Positions 1-9,866 of a stretch of 64,000 nt of DNA are shown here, piece after piece. How positions within the stretch are numbered: the stretch's first letter is position 1; each line of letters starts with the position of its first letter. Both the position numbers and the translations under genes were made by a program. Origin of the DNA: Pseudomonas tructae (lineage in GTDB: Bacteria > Pseudomonadota > Gammaproteobacteria > Pseudomonadales > Pseudomonadaceae); contig NZ_CP035952.1 of NCBI RefSeq assembly GCF_004214895.1, forward strand, positions 1,240,001 to 1,304,000, in the 5' to 3' direction. The notes beneath the pieces were generated by a model. It searched no databases, had not been told where the DNA came from, and saw only the letters and a program-made list of their open reading frames with translations.

Positions 1-1866
1 CGCCAGTTGCCGGGCGATGTCCAGGTTGGCCGCCGCGTCGTACTGCAATGGGCCATCGATCAGCAGGCTGCGCTGGGACTCCTGGGCCAGCAGGGTGGCT
101 TCGCGGACCTTTTCGACCTCTTCGCCGCTGGCCGAGTCACCACTGGAATAGCTGATCATCGCAACCCGCGGGGCAATGCCGAAGGCTTCGGCGGAGTCGG
201 CGCTCTGCAGGGCGATTTCTGCCAGTTCATTGGCCGTTGGATGCGGATTCATCACGCAGTCGCCGTACACCAGCACCTGTTCGGGGAACAGCATGAAGAA
301 CACCGAAGACACCAAACTGCAGCCTGGCGCGGTCTTGATCAGTTGCAGGGCCGGGCGGATGGTGTTGGCGGTGGAGTGAACCAGGCCCGAGACCAGGCCG
401 TCGACTTCGTCCAGGGCCAGCATCATGGTGCCGATCACTACCGGGTCTTCCAGTTGTTGCTCGGCCATCGGTGCGTTGAGGCTCTTGCTCTTGCGCAGGC
501 TGACCATCGCTTCGACGTAGCGTTCGCGGATCAGGTCCGGGTCAAGAATTTCCAGGCCTTCTGGCAATGTGATGCCCTGGGCGCGAGCGACGGCCTGGAC
601 GTCGTCAGGTTTGGCCAGCAATACACAGCGGGCAATGCCACGGGCCTGGCAGATGGCTGCGGCCTGCACGGTCATCGGTTCTGCGCCTTCGGGCAGGACG
701 ATGCGTTTGTTGGCCTGCTGGGCGCGCTGGATCAATTGGTAGCGGAACACCGCCGGCGACAGGCGCAATTCACGCGGGGTACCACAGCGCTGGTGCAGCC
801 AGTCGGCATCCAGGTGGCTGGCGACGAAATCGGTGATGATCTCTGCGCGTTCGCGGTCGTCTACCGGGATTTCCTTGTTCAGGCCGTTGAGCTGATTGGC
901 CGTGTCGTAAGAGCCGGTACTCACCGAGAGGATCGGCAAACCGGCAAGCAGGGCGCCCTGGCACAGTTCAAGGATGCGCGGGTCGGGCTTGCTGTCGCTG
1001 GTCAGCAGCAGGCCGGCCAGCGGCACGCCGTTGATTGCCGCCAGGCTCACGGCGAGGATGATGTCGTCGCGGTCGCCTGGGGTCACCACCAGGGTGCCCG
1101 GCTTGAGCAGCGGCACGGTGTTGGCCACGGTGCGGGCGCAAATGATGATCTTGTTCATTCGCCGGCTTTCATAGTCGCCGGCGTTGAGCACCTGGGCGCC
1201 GAGCAACTCGGCCACATCGCGGGTACGCGGGTCGTTCAGGCCCGCCTGGAACGGGATGCAGCCGAGCAGGCGGAAGTCACCGCCGCGCAGCAACGGCGAA
1301 TGCTCGACCAGACGGGCGGCGAAGGCACTCATGTCTTCGTCGGTGCGCACCTTGTTGAGAATCACCCCGAGCACTTTCGGATCACGCGGGCCACCGAACA
1401 ACTGGGCCTGCAACTCGACCCGCCCGGACAATTCGGTGAGCACTTCGTTTTCCGGCGCCGATACCAGGATCACCTCGGCATCCAGGCTCTTGGCCAGGTG
1501 CAGGTTGACCCGTGCGGCGTAGCTGGCGTGGCGGGTTGGGACCATGCCTTCGACCACCACCACGTCCTTGCCGATGCAGGCCTGCTGATAGAGGGTGATG
1601 ATTTCTTCGAGCAGTTCATCGAGCTGGCCATCGCCAAGCATGCGTTCGACATGCGCAAGGCTCAGCGGTTGTGGCGGCTTCAGGCCGTGGGTGCGGGCGA
1701 CCAGTTCGGTGGAGCGCTCCGGACCGGTGTCGCCTGGGTGGGGCTGGGCGATCGGCTTGAAGAAACCGACCTTGAGCCCGGCGCGCTCCAGGGTGCGCAC
1801 CAGGCCGAGGCTGATGGAGGTCAGGCCGACGCCAAAGTCGGTCGGCGCGATAAAAAATGTCTGCAT
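1..1866 (-). CDS. pta: Phosphate acetyltransferase, C-terminus cut by window edge
   Basis: Reverse-strand frame starting MQTFFIAPTDFGVGLTSISL and open to base 1, giving 622 residues. It is the long, multidomain form of Pta: an N-terminal BioD-like P-loop-type domain (start through about residue 210), a DRTGG domain (about 220-330), and the start of the catalytic PTA_PTB domain (RIVLPEGAEPMTVQAA near residue 375 onward). Pta interconverts acetyl-CoA and acetyl phosphate in the cytoplasm with AckA. Long-form Pta is about 700 residues, so roughly the last 75 lie outside the window. I see no ackA in the window; it may lie beyond the left edge. The large open frame on the opposite strand here is a shadow. 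Confidence 0.95.
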   Translation of the reverse strand, partial: MQTFFIAPTDFGVGLTSISLGLVRTLERAGLKVGFFKPIAQPHPGDTGPERSTELVARTHGLKPPQPLSLAHVERMLGDGQLDELLEEIITLYQQACIGKDVVVVEGMVPTRHASYAARVNLHLAKSLDAEVILVSAPENEVLTELSGRVELQAQLFGGPRDPKVLGVILNKVRTDEDMSAFAARLVEHSPLLRGGDFRLLGCIPFQAGLNDPRTRDVAELLGAQVLNAGDYESRRMNKIIICARTVANTVPLLKPGTLVVTPGDRDDIILAVSLAAINGVPLAGLLLTSDSKPDPRILELCQGALLAGLPILSVSTGSYDTANQLNGLNKEIPVDDRERAEIITDFVASHLDADWLHQRCGTPRELRLSPAVFRYQLIQRAQQANKRIVLPEGAEPMTVQAAAICQARGIARCVLLAKPDDVQAVARAQGITLPEGLEILDPDLIRERYVEAMVSLRKSKSLNAPMAEQQLEDPVVIGTMMLALDEVDGLVSGLVHSTANTIRPALQLIKTAPGCSLVSSVFFMLFPEQVLVYGDCVMNPHPTANELAEIALQSADSAEAFGIAPRVAMISYSSGDSASGEEVEKVREATLLAQESQRSLLIDGPLQYDAAANLDIARQLA

Positions 1867-1954
1867 GCGAGCTTCTCGAAATGAGCTGTGCAAAAGAAAC
1901 AATTGCCAAGGGTATCGCTATCGGCCCCCTGAGTGCACCCGCGGTAACCATCGG

Positions 1955-1976
1955 GCAACCCGTTTGTCCGGGTTGC
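1955..1976. repeat. Perfect hairpin between pta and slyD
   Basis: GCAACCCG - TTTGTC - CGGGTTGC, 8-bp perfect arms with a 6-base loop, inside the divergent pta/slyD promoter region. There is no T-tract, so it is not an obvious terminator; it could lie in the 5' leader of slyD or act as an operator. Confidence 0.5.
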
Positions 1977-2044
1977 GTTCGCTTTCAGGCGATGCCTTGG
2001 TTACACTTGTTCGTTCTACATTCTTATGCAAAAGGTCTCGCCCC

Positions 2045-2530
2045 ATGCTGATCGCCGCCAAAAAGGCTGTCTCCATCGACTATACCCTGACCAACGACGC
2101 TGGTGAGGTCATCGACAGCTCCGCCGGCGGCGCTCCGCTGGTTTACCTGCATGGCGCAGGCAATATCATCCCGGGCCTGGAAAAAGCCCTGGAAGGCAAA
2201 ACCACCGGTGACGAGCTGGAAGTCGCCGTTGAGCCGGAAGACGCCTACGGCGAATACCTGGCTGAACTGGTCAGCACCCTGAACCGCAGCATGTTCGAAG
2301 GTGTCGACGAGCTGGAAGTGGGCATGCAGTTCCATGCTTCGGCGCCGGATGGCCAGATGCAGATCGTCACCATTCGCGACCTGGACGGCGACGACGTCAC
2401 TGTCGACGGCAACCACCCACTGGCCGGTCAGCGCCTGAACTTCAAGGTCAAGGTCGTCAACGTGCGTGACGCCAGCGAAGAAGAAGTAGCCCATGGCCAT
2501 GTCCATGGCGAAGGTGGCCATCAGCACTGA
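2045..2530 (+). CDS. slyD: FKBP-type peptidyl-prolyl isomerase SlyD
   Basis: 161 residues starting MLIAAKKAVSIDYTL. The FKBP fold is interrupted by the IF (insert-in-flap) chaperone domain, as in SlyD: FKBP strand at 1-65 (VIDSS, YLHGAGNIIPGLEKAL), IF domain about 70-130, FKBP closing strand NFKVKVVNVRDA. The C-terminus is short and His-rich (HGHVHGEGGHQH), a reduced version of the metal-binding tail of E. coli SlyD. Function: cytoplasmic prolyl isomerase and chaperone, with likely nickel binding through the tail. The start was chosen because it begins the conserved domain; upstream in-frame codons read into the pta intergenic region. Confidence 0.93.
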   Translation: MLIAAKKAVSIDYTLTNDAGEVIDSSAGGAPLVYLHGAGNIIPGLEKALEGKTTGDELEVAVEPEDAYGEYLAELVSTLNRSMFEGVDELEVGMQFHASAPDGQMQIVTIRDLDGDDVTVDGNHPLAGQRLNFKVKVVNVRDASEEEVAHGHVHGEGGHQH

Positions 2531-2558
2531 TTTTCTGCGCTAAGCTCAGAGAGTCGCG

Positions 2559-2621
2559 AAGGCGCCCGGGCAAGTCCGTCGCACTCCACCAGGGGAAGAC
2601 GGCTTGGCAGGGCGCCTTTTT
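2559..2621 (+). terminator. Long structured terminator after slyD
   Basis: AAGGCGCCC (2559-2567) pairs with GGGCGCCTT (2610-2618) and runs into a T-tract (2617-2621). Inside it, CAAG/CTTG and CCGTC/GACGG form further stem segments, so nearly all of 2559-2618 can fold into one rod. It is an intrinsic terminator for slyD, possibly the 3' half of a small RNA. Confidence 0.65.
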
Positions 2622-2684
2622 AGTGGGCTGGTTTTACGCTTGCCGCCCGCAACGGCAACCGGGATCTGGAAAAGGGAGTACGTC

Positions 2685-3167
2685 ATGAGTGCATTTCACG
2701 ACCTGAAGTTGCAGGCATTGGATGGCCAGGATTTGCCTCTGTCGCCATTCAAGGGCCAGGTGGTGCTGGTGGTCAATGTCGCCTCCAAGTGTGGCCTGAC
2801 CCCGCAATATGCGGCGCTGGAAAACCTTTATCAGCAATACAAGGGCCAGGGTTTCAGTGTGTTGGGCCTGCCATGCAACCAGTTTGCCGGGCAGGAGCCG
2901 GGCTCTGAGCAAGAGATCCAGCAGTTTTGCAGCCTCAACTACGGGGTGAGTTTTCCCCTGAGCAGCAAGCTTGAGGTCAATGGCCATGACCGTCATCAGT
3001 TGTACCGGCTGCTGGCAGGTGAGGGCGCCGAGTTTCCTGGCGATATCACCTGGAACTTCGAGAAGTTCCTGGTCGGTAAAGACGGCCGGGTGCTGGCGCG
3101 CTTCTCGCCACGCACCGCACCGGATGATCCGACGGTGGTGCAGGCGATCGAAAAGGCGTTGGCCTGA
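2685..3167 (+). CDS. Glutathione peroxidase family thiol peroxidase
   Basis: 160 residues, start MSAFHDLKLQAL preceded by an AAGGGAG ribosome binding site. Hallmarks of the GPx family are visible: NVASKCGLTPQYAALE (peroxidatic Cys in place of selenocysteine), LGLPCNQFAGQEPGS, and WNFEKFLVGKDGRVLARFSP near the C-terminus. Reduces hydroperoxides in the cytoplasm; most bacterial Cys-type members use thioredoxin rather than glutathione, so the name reflects family rather than proven donor. It stands alone between the slyD terminator and a REP palindrome. Similar to E. coli BtuE. Confidence 0.9.
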   Translation: MSAFHDLKLQALDGQDLPLSPFKGQVVLVVNVASKCGLTPQYAALENLYQQYKGQGFSVLGLPCNQFAGQEPGSEQEIQQFCSLNYGVSFPLSSKLEVNGHDRHQLYRLLAGEGAEFPGDITWNFEKFLVGKDGRVLARFSPRTAPDDPTVVQAIEKALA

Positions 3168-3174
3168 TCAATCC

Positions 3175-3220
3175 CATCGCGGGGCAAGCCCGCTCTCTGG
3201 AGCGGGCTTGCCCCGCGATG
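3175..3220. repeat. REP palindrome
   Basis: Two inverted copies of the Pseudomonas REP core (ATCGCGGGGCAAGCCCGCTC and its complement) separated by a few bases, just downstream of the peroxidase gene. Probably stabilises or terminates the transcript. Confidence 0.85.
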
Positions 3221-3308
3221 CTGTTCAATCACCCAGATCAATAGTACTGGGCCACCCGAACAGCTCGCCCTATCCTCAGGCGCATTCCCCTTTTCCCAGG
3301 AGCGCCTC

Positions 3309-4412
3309 ATGTCCGCCACTGCACTGTTCACGCCTTTCCAATTAGGTGCCCTTGAGCTGCCCAGCCGTGTGGTCATGGCGCCGATGACCCGGACCTTCTG
3401 CCCGGGTGGTGTGCCCCATGCACAGGTCGTCGAATATTACCGCCGCCGCGCCGCCGCAGGGGTTGGGCTGATCATCAGCGAAGGCACCACCGTCGCTCAC
3501 CCAGCCGCCAATGGCTACCCGAATGTGCCGCGCTTCCATGGCGAAGATGCCCTGGCCGGCTGGAAGCAGGTAGTCGACGCCGTGCATGCCGAAGGCGGAC
3601 GCATCGTTCCGCAGCTCTGGCACGTGGGCAGTGTGCGCCGCCTGGGCACCGAGCCGGATGCCAGCGTGCCGGGCTATGGCCCGAGCGAGAAGCTCAAGGA
3701 CGGCCAAGTTGTCGTGCACGGCATGACCCAGGCTGATATTGATGAAGTGATCGAGGCATTTGCTCAGGCCGCCCGTGACGCCCAGGCCATCGGCATGGAT
3801 GGCGTCGAGATCCACGGCGCCCACGGTTACCTGATCGATCAGTTCTTCTGGGAGGCGAGCAACCAGCGCAGCGACGAGTATGGTGGTGACCTGGCCGGCC
3901 GTTCGCGCTTTGCCATCGAGTTGATTCAGGCTGTTCGCGCTGCGGTCGGCCCGGACTTTCCGATCATTTTCCGTTTCTCCCAATGGAAGCAGCAGGACTA
4001 CAACGCGCGCCTGGTACAAAGCCCTGAGGCTCTCGGCGCGTTCCTGCAGCCGCTGGTTGAAGCCGGTGTGGATATCTTTCATTGCTCGACCCGACGCTTC
4101 TGGGAGCCCGAGTTCCCGGGCTCTGACCTCAACCTGGCCGGCTGGACCCGCCAACTCACTGGCAAGCCGACCATCACCGTCGGCAGTGTCGGCCTGGATG
4201 GCGAGTTTCTGCAGTTCATGGTGGCGACCGACAAGGTGGCCCAGCCTGCGAGCCTTGAGAATCTGCTGCAGCGCCTGAACAACGACGAATTCGACCTGGT
4301 GGCAGTCGGCCGGGCGTTGCTGGTGGATCCGGAGTGGGCCGCCAAGGTGCGCGATGGCCGCGAACAGGACATCCTGCCGTTCAGCCGTGAGGCGTTGACG
4401 ACTCTGGTTTAA
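3309..4412 (+). CDS. NADH:flavin oxidoreductase, old yellow enzyme family
   Basis: 367 residues, FMN-binding TIM barrel. Family motifs: APMTRTFCPGG near residue 24, PQLWHVG near 101, and HGAHGYLIDQFFWEASNQR with the substrate-binding pair H169/H172, followed by DEYGGDLAGRSRF. C-terminal DLVAVGRALLVDPEW is the phosphate-binding segment. Members reduce activated C=C bonds of enones or nitro compounds with NAD(P)H; the physiological substrate cannot be read from sequence. RBS CCAGGAGC lies 6-8 bases before the ATG. Its 3' end overlaps the convergent glycosyltransferase gene by 32 bases. Confidence 0.88.
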   Translation: MSATALFTPFQLGALELPSRVVMAPMTRTFCPGGVPHAQVVEYYRRRAAAGVGLIISEGTTVAHPAANGYPNVPRFHGEDALAGWKQVVDAVHAEGGRIVPQLWHVGSVRRLGTEPDASVPGYGPSEKLKDGQVVVHGMTQADIDEVIEAFAQAARDAQAIGMDGVEIHGAHGYLIDQFFWEASNQRSDEYGGDLAGRSRFAIELIQAVRAAVGPDFPIIFRFSQWKQQDYNARLVQSPEALGAFLQPLVEAGVDIFHCSTRRFWEPEFPGSDLNLAGWTRQLTGKPTITVGSVGLDGEFLQFMVATDKVAQPASLENLLQRLNNDEFDLVAVGRALLVDPEWAAKVRDGREQDILPFSREALTTLV

Positions 4413-5598
4413 TCGCCATTGGCGCCGGACGGGGCAGCGCAATGCTGCCCTGGCTCTGGCGGCAGGCCGCCTGCAGATGGGCTTCGAACTGCTCGACAAT
4501 GGCCGGCCAACCTTGGCGGCTGACTTGCTGGCGGGCGTTCAGACGCACCCGGCGCAAGGTTTCCGGCCCTTCCAGCAACCAACTGGCGGCATCGATAAAG
4601 GCCGCTGTATCCCCCGGCATTGCCAGCGCGCCGCTGTGGCCATGGCGAATATGCTGGGCGGCGGCGGCCTTGTCGTAGGCGACCACACCCAGGCCTGAGG
4701 CAAGGGCTTCGAGCACCACGTTGCCGAAGGTCTCGGTCAGGCTGGGAAACAAAAAGATATCCCCGGAGGCGTAGTGTTCGGCCAGGCACTCGCCGCGTTG
4801 GGCGCCGCAGAACACAGCAGACGGCAAGCGCTGTTCAAGCACGCTGCGCTGCGGCCCGTCACCGACCACGATCAGCTTGATGCGCCGCTGGGGGTGTTGC
4901 CTTTGCAGAGCTTCCAGGCAGGGGGCCAGTAAGCCGAGATTCTTCTCGGCGGCCAGACGCCCGACGTGCAGCAAGGCAATATCGTCGGCGCCCAGGCCCC
5001 ATTGCTCACGCAGCGCCTGGCTGCGCCTGGCCGGGGTGAACAGCTGGCTGTCGACGCCGCGAGCCATCAGGCTGAGGTTGTCGAAGCCACGGCGTTCCAG
5101 CTCCAGGCGCTGACTCACGCTGGGTACCAGGGTGGTGTGGGTGCAGCGATGGAACCAGCGCAGGTAATGGGTCAGCAGGCGTGCCAACAGGCCCAGGCCG
5201 TATTCGCCGGAGTACTGCTGGAAGTTGGTATGGAAGCCGCTGACCACGGCAATCCCCAGGCGCCGCGCAGCACGCAGGGCGCTTAGGCCCAACGGGCCTT
5301 CGGTGGCGATGTACAGCACATCCGGGCGTTGCCGGCGCCAGCGGCGAATCAACTTGTGCATGGACACCTGGCCCCACTGCAAGCCCGGGTAGCCCGGCAG
5401 TGGCCAGCCGCGGCACAGCAGCAGGTTTTCATCGCAGGCCGTGGGCTGTTCGGCGCCTTGCCGGGGGCGCACCAGCTCGACCCGGTGGCCACGCAAACGC
5501 AGGCCATCGCTGAGGCGGCCAAGGGTATTGGCCACGCCGTTGATCTCTGGTGGGAAGGTTTCGCTGATCAGGGTGACATGCAAGGACGGTGTGCTCAT
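4381..5598 (-). CDS. GT4-family glycosyltransferase (MgtA-like)
   Basis: 405 residues with two Rossmann domains (GT-B fold). N-terminal acceptor domain begins HVTLISETFPPEINGVANT; the donor domain shows VGRLAAEKNLGLLAPCL and the nucleotide-sugar motif LTETFGNVVLEALASGLGVV (E-x7-E). This matches the GT4 group that includes GDP-mannose-dependent alpha-mannosyltransferases acting on glycolipids at the inner face of the membrane. No signal peptide or membrane span, so a peripheral cytoplasmic enzyme. Donor and acceptor are inferred from family only. It sits alone, divergent from the chemotaxis transducer gene. Confidence 0.85.
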   Translation of the reverse strand: MSTPSLHVTLISETFPPEINGVANTLGRLSDGLRLRGHRVELVRPRQGAEQPTACDENLLLCRGWPLPGYPGLQWGQVSMHKLIRRWRRQRPDVLYIATEGPLGLSALRAARRLGIAVVSGFHTNFQQYSGEYGLGLLARLLTHYLRWFHRCTHTTLVPSVSQRLELERRGFDNLSLMARGVDSQLFTPARRSQALREQWGLGADDIALLHVGRLAAEKNLGLLAPCLEALQRQHPQRRIKLIVVGDGPQRSVLEQRLPSAVFCGAQRGECLAEHYASGDIFLFPSLTETFGNVVLEALASGLGVVAYDKAAAAQHIRHGHSGALAMPGDTAAFIDAASWLLEGPETLRRVRLNARQQVSRQGWPAIVEQFEAHLQAACRQSQGSIALPRPAPMAIKPESSTPHG

Positions 5599-5706
5599 GA
5601 CGCCAGTGTCGACCGCCCGGATTGCCGCTCTGTGACCGGTAAATGACAGATCGGTGACGCCTGATTACCGGCGTTTTTCGTCGTCAAAATTTTCCCGGCA
5701 AGCGAC

Positions 5707-5734
5707 TCAAGATTGTCTGGCAATCAGCCGATGC
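5707..5734 (+). promoter_or_regulatory. FliA (sigma-28) type promoter
   Basis: TCAAGATT - 12 bases - GCCGATGC, close to the flagellar sigma-28 consensus (TCAAGTTT, 11-12 bases, GCCGATAA), about 40 bases before the transducer ATG. It explains how this chemotaxis gene joins the motility regulon. Confidence 0.65.
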
Positions 5735-5774
5735 AGAAGCATTCGAATGACTGAATTCGCTCCGGGAGAGCGTC

Positions 5775-7091
5775 ATGTTCAACAGCAAACTCAAGCAAGA
5801 AATCCTCCGGCTGCGTGAAGAACTGCAATCCGTGGAGCAAGTAAAGTGCAGCCTCGACAGCGAGATGCTGGTACTGCAGCTCGACCCGCAGGGGCGAATC
5901 GAATCAGTCAACAGCAACTTTGAACGAGAGATGCTCTACAGCAGCAACCAGCTGATTGGCCGCAACATTGAAGAAATCGTTCCGGCGCACGTCAAACAGC
6001 TCGATTTTTATCAGCGCATGAAGCATGCCATTGCCCGTGGTGAACATCTCAATGGTGCCTTCCGCTTGCTGCGCGGCAACGGTGAGGAGGCCTGGCTGCG
6101 CTCGATCCTGCAGCCAGTCAAAAACAATGAAGGACGGATCAAGTACTTCTCGCTGCACTCCAGTGACCTGACCCGCACCATCGAAACCTCCCGTGAGCAT
6201 GAAAGCCTGATCAAGGCGCTGATGCGTTCCACGGCTGTGATCGAGTTCAACCTCAAAGGCGAAGTGCTGGCCGCCAACGAGCGCTTCCTGCAGACCATGG
6301 GCTACAAGCTCGATCAGGTCGTGGGCAAGCATCACCGGCTGTTCTGTGAGCCGGAAGAATACAACTCGGTGGCCTACCAGGGCTTCTGGGACAAGTTGCG
6401 CCGCGGTGAGTTCGTCGCCGAGCGCTTCAAGCGCATTGACGCCCATGGCCGGGTCGTCTGGCTGGAAGCCTCGTACAACCCGATCATCGATGCCCACGAC
6501 GTGCTCTACAAAGTGGTCAAGTTCGCCACGGTGATCACCGATCAGGTCAACCAGGAAGAGGCCGTGGCCCAGGCCGCCGATATCGCCTACAACACCTCGC
6601 TGGAAACCGATGCCTGTGCGCGCAAGGCCAGCGAGGTGGTGACCCAGACCGTGGATGTCATGCGCGGCCTGGAAACTTTCATGCAGGAGGCCGCCGAAGG
6701 CATCGAGGCACTGGACAAGCAGTCGCAGGTGATCGGCTCGATCATCAAGACCATCAGTGACATCGCCGGGCAGACCAACCTGCTGGCCCTTAACGCTGCC
6801 ATCGAGGCCGCTCGGGCCGGGGAGCAGGGCCGGGGCTTTGCCGTAGTCGCCGACGAAGTCCGGCAACTGGCCTCGCGCACCAGCACCGCTACCGAGGAAA
6901 TCGCCCGTGTGGTGCAGCAAAACGAACAACTGGCCAAGGCCGCGGTGGACATCATCGACAGCAGCAAGCGCCAGGCCGAGCAGGGCCTGTCATTGGCCGG
7001 GCAGACCGGCACGGTGATCGTCGAGATTCAGGACGGTGCGCAGAAGGTGGTCAACGCGGTCGGACAGTTCTCCAACCAGCTGTCGACCTGA
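5775..7091 (+). CDS. Soluble PAS-PAS chemotaxis transducer (BdlA-like)
   Basis: 438 residues without a transmembrane segment. Order: short N-terminal helix, PAS domain 1 (about 22-135, [20 protein letters not shown]), PAS domain 2 (about 145-260, [23 protein letters not shown]) with a PAC tail, then a compact MCP signalling domain whose hairpin tip reads [18 protein letters not shown] near residue 335. This is the layout of P. aeruginosa BdlA (biofilm dispersion) and related Aer-like cytoplasmic transducers. PAS ligands (heme, FAD) are not predictable by eye. RBS GGGAGAG precedes the ATG. Preceded by a sigma-28 type promoter. Confidence 0.88.
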   Translation: MFNSKLKQEILRLREELQSVEQVKCSLDSEMLVLQLDPQGRIESVNSNFEREMLYSSNQLIGRNIEEIVPAHVKQLDFYQRMKHAIARGEHLNGAFRLLRGNGEEAWLRSILQPVKNNEGRIKYFSLHSSDLTRTIETSREHESLIKALMRSTAVIEFNLKGEVLAANERFLQTMGYKLDQVVGKHHRLFCEPEEYNSVAYQGFWDKLRRGEFVAERFKRIDAHGRVVWLEASYNPIIDAHDVLYKVVKFATVITDQVNQEEAVAQAADIAYNTSLETDACARKASEVVTQTVDVMRGLETFMQEAAEGIEALDKQSQVIGSIIKTISDIAGQTNLLALNAAIEAARAGEQGRGFAVVADEVRQLASRTSTATEEIARVVQQNEQLAKAAVDIIDSSKRQAEQGLSLAGQTGTVIVEIQDGAQKVVNAVGQFSNQLST

Positions 7092-7099
7092 TGGTTGGG

Positions 7100-7123
7100 C
7101 CGCGTAGCCGGGCAGCTACGCGG
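7100..7123. terminator. Hairpin between convergent transducer and cysZ
   Basis: CCGCGTAGC - CGGGCA - GCTACGCGG, a perfect 9-bp stem in the 39-base gap between two convergent genes. No T-tract on either strand, but its position suggests a shared bidirectional terminator. Confidence 0.6.
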
Positions 7124-7130
7124 CGATCCC

Positions 7131-7859
7131 TCAGTTGCGTTCACGCACCCAGAACAGCGTGGCGCCCGCCACCGCTGCCGGCATCATCAGGATGTTGAGG
7201 AAGGGCACCAGCAGCACCAGGTACACCGAGCCACCAAAACCCAGGCTCTGCCAGCGTTTTTCCCGCAGCCAGGCAATCATGTCCTGCCAGCTCAGCTTGT
7301 GGTTGTCCGCCGGGTAGTCGATGTACTGGATGGCCATCATCCAGATACCGAACAGCAGCCACAGCGGCGCGGCGATGATGTTCAGCACCGGAATGAACGA
7401 GAGGATGAACAGGCCGATCGCCCGCGGCAGGAAGTAGCCCAGCTTGCGCATCTCGCGGCCCAGGGTGCGTGGCACCATGGCAGCCAGTTCAGCCCAGCTG
7501 AAATCGGGGAAGTCATCGGTGCCGCGCACCACCACTTCGACTTTTTCTGCCAGAAAGCCATTGAACGGCGCGGCGATGATGTTAGCCAGCATGGTAAAGC
7601 TGAAGAACACCATGAACCCCACCAGCACCACGAACAGCGGCCATAGCACATAGTTGAGGAAGCTCAGCCAGCTCGGCAGGCTGGGCATCAGTGAATCGAC
7701 CCAGAGGCTGAACTGATGCCCGGCAAAGTAAATCAGGCCGACAAACAGCACCAGGTTGACCACCAGCGGCAGCAACACGAACAGGCGCAGGCTGGGGCTC
7801 AGGACCAGTTTCAGCCCTTCACGCAGGTACTGTGGGCCAGAAAGGACAGGGGCATGCAT
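7131..7859 (-). CDS. cysZ: Sulfate transporter CysZ
   Basis: 242 residues starting [22 protein letters not shown]. Four hydrophobic stretches are visible ([38 protein letters not shown]; a re-entrant pair around [17 protein letters not shown]; and [21 protein letters not shown]), as in CysZ inner-membrane proteins that import sulfate for cysteine synthesis. A longer in-frame start nine codons upstream adds an unconserved segment, so the shorter one was chosen. Neighbouring peroxiredoxin and trxB are redox genes but on the other strand. Confidence 0.88.
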   Translation of the reverse strand: MHAPVLSGPQYLREGLKLVLSPSLRLFVLLPLVVNLVLFVGLIYFAGHQFSLWVDSLMPSLPSWLSFLNYVLWPLFVVLVGFMVFFSFTMLANIIAAPFNGFLAEKVEVVVRGTDDFPDFSWAELAAMVPRTLGREMRKLGYFLPRAIGLFILSFIPVLNIIAAPLWLLFGIWMMAIQYIDYPADNHKLSWQDMIAWLREKRWQSLGFGGSVYLVLLVPFLNILMMPAAVAGATLFWVRERN

Positions 7860-8016
7860 AAAAGGGAAGGCTCCGGGTAAAGGCAAACGCGCTGACCTTA
7901 CCGAGTTTGTGCGGCCGGCGAAAGCGCAGCGCAGAGCGAGAAACGGGCTGTAACAAAACCTCGGCAGGCTTTCTGGCAGGGCTTCATAGAGAAACAGCCC
8001 GGCACTCGATGCATGA

Positions 8017-8053
8017 ATAGAGCCGGCCTATAAGGTGGATTGTCTAAGGATAT
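8017..8053 (+). promoter_or_regulatory. OxyR-type binding site upstream of peroxiredoxin
   Basis: ATAG - 7 - CTAT - 7 - ATTG - 7 - ATAT, matching 14 of 16 positions of the OxyR consensus (ATAG-N7-CTAT-N7-ATAG-N7-CTAT) with exact spacing. It lies about 80 bases before the ATG, where an activator site should be. Confidence 0.7.
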
Positions 8054-8130
8054 TTCCTTAATCTCTGCCACCTCGCTAAAGTGCGCACATCTTTTCAACC
8101 CCTTCGAATACTGACTTTCAAGGAGTTTTC

Positions 8131-8730
8131 ATGAGCATTCTGGTCAACAAGCAAGCCCCGGATTTCGACGCCGCGGCAGTGTTGGGCGACGGTTCGATCG
8201 TCGACAGCTTCACCCTGTCTTCCCTGCGCGGCAAATACGTCGTGCTGTTTTTCTGGCCGCTGGACTTCACCTTTGTCTGCCCGTCGGAAATCATTGCTCA
8301 CAACAACCGCATGGACAAATTCCGTGAGTTGGGTGTGGAAGTGGTTGGCGTTTCCATCGACTCGCAGTTCACCCACCACGCCTGGCGCAGCACTCCGGTC
8401 GAGAAGGGTGGCATCGGCGCCGTCGAGTTCACCATGGTCGCCGACGTCAAGCACGAGATTACCCGTGCCTATGGTATCGAGCACGAAGATGGCGTGGCCC
8501 TGCGTGCCTCGTTCCTGATCGACCAGCAAGGCGTTGTCCAGCATCAGGTGGTCAACAACCTGCCGCTGGGCCGTGAAGTCGACGAGATGATCCGCCTGGT
8601 CGAAGCCCTGCAGTTCACCGAACAGCACGGTGAAGTCTGCCCGGCCGGCTGGCGCAAAGGTCAGAAAGGCATGAAGGCTGACGCCAAGGGCGTTGCCGAC
8701 TACCTGGCAGAGAACGCTGCCAGCCTGTAA
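8131..8730 (+). CDS. Typical 2-Cys peroxiredoxin (AhpC/Prx1 group)
   Basis: 199 residues. Peroxidatic cysteine in FWPLDFTFVCPSE (about residue 50) and resolving cysteine in GEVCPAGW (about residue 170), the arrangement of the typical 2-Cys class. Reduces H2O2, organic peroxides or peroxynitrite in the cytoplasm. The very next gene on the same strand is thioredoxin reductase, which fits a thioredoxin-dependent cycle rather than an AhpF partner, although a terminator separates them. RBS AAGGAG, spacing 6. The upstream OxyR-type site predicts peroxide induction. Confidence 0.93.
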   Translation: MSILVNKQAPDFDAAAVLGDGSIVDSFTLSSLRGKYVVLFFWPLDFTFVCPSEIIAHNNRMDKFRELGVEVVGVSIDSQFTHHAWRSTPVEKGGIGAVEFTMVADVKHEITRAYGIEHEDGVALRASFLIDQQGVVQHQVVNNLPLGREVDEMIRLVEALQFTEQHGEVCPAGWRKGQKGMKADAKGVADYLAENAASL

Positions 8731-9798
<1,068 letters not shown>

Positions 9799-9806
9799 TA
9801 GGGCCT

Positions 9807-9862
9807 ATCGCGGGGCAAGCCCGCTCCCACAGAAAGCTGTAGGAGCGGGCTTGCCCCGCGAT
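9807..9862. repeat. REP inverted pair between trxB and nadC
   Basis: Perfect 21-base inverted arms built on the REP core GCGGGGCAAGCCCGC with a 14-base loop. It fills the gap between convergent trxB and nadC and probably ends both transcripts. Confidence 0.9.
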
Positions 9863-9866
9863 GTTT

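Noticed and set aside
7..1884. Plus-strand 625-residue open frame
   Set aside because: It is antisense to pta, has no RBS, and its composition (Gln/His/Gly/Val rich) is typical of a GC-rich shadow frame.
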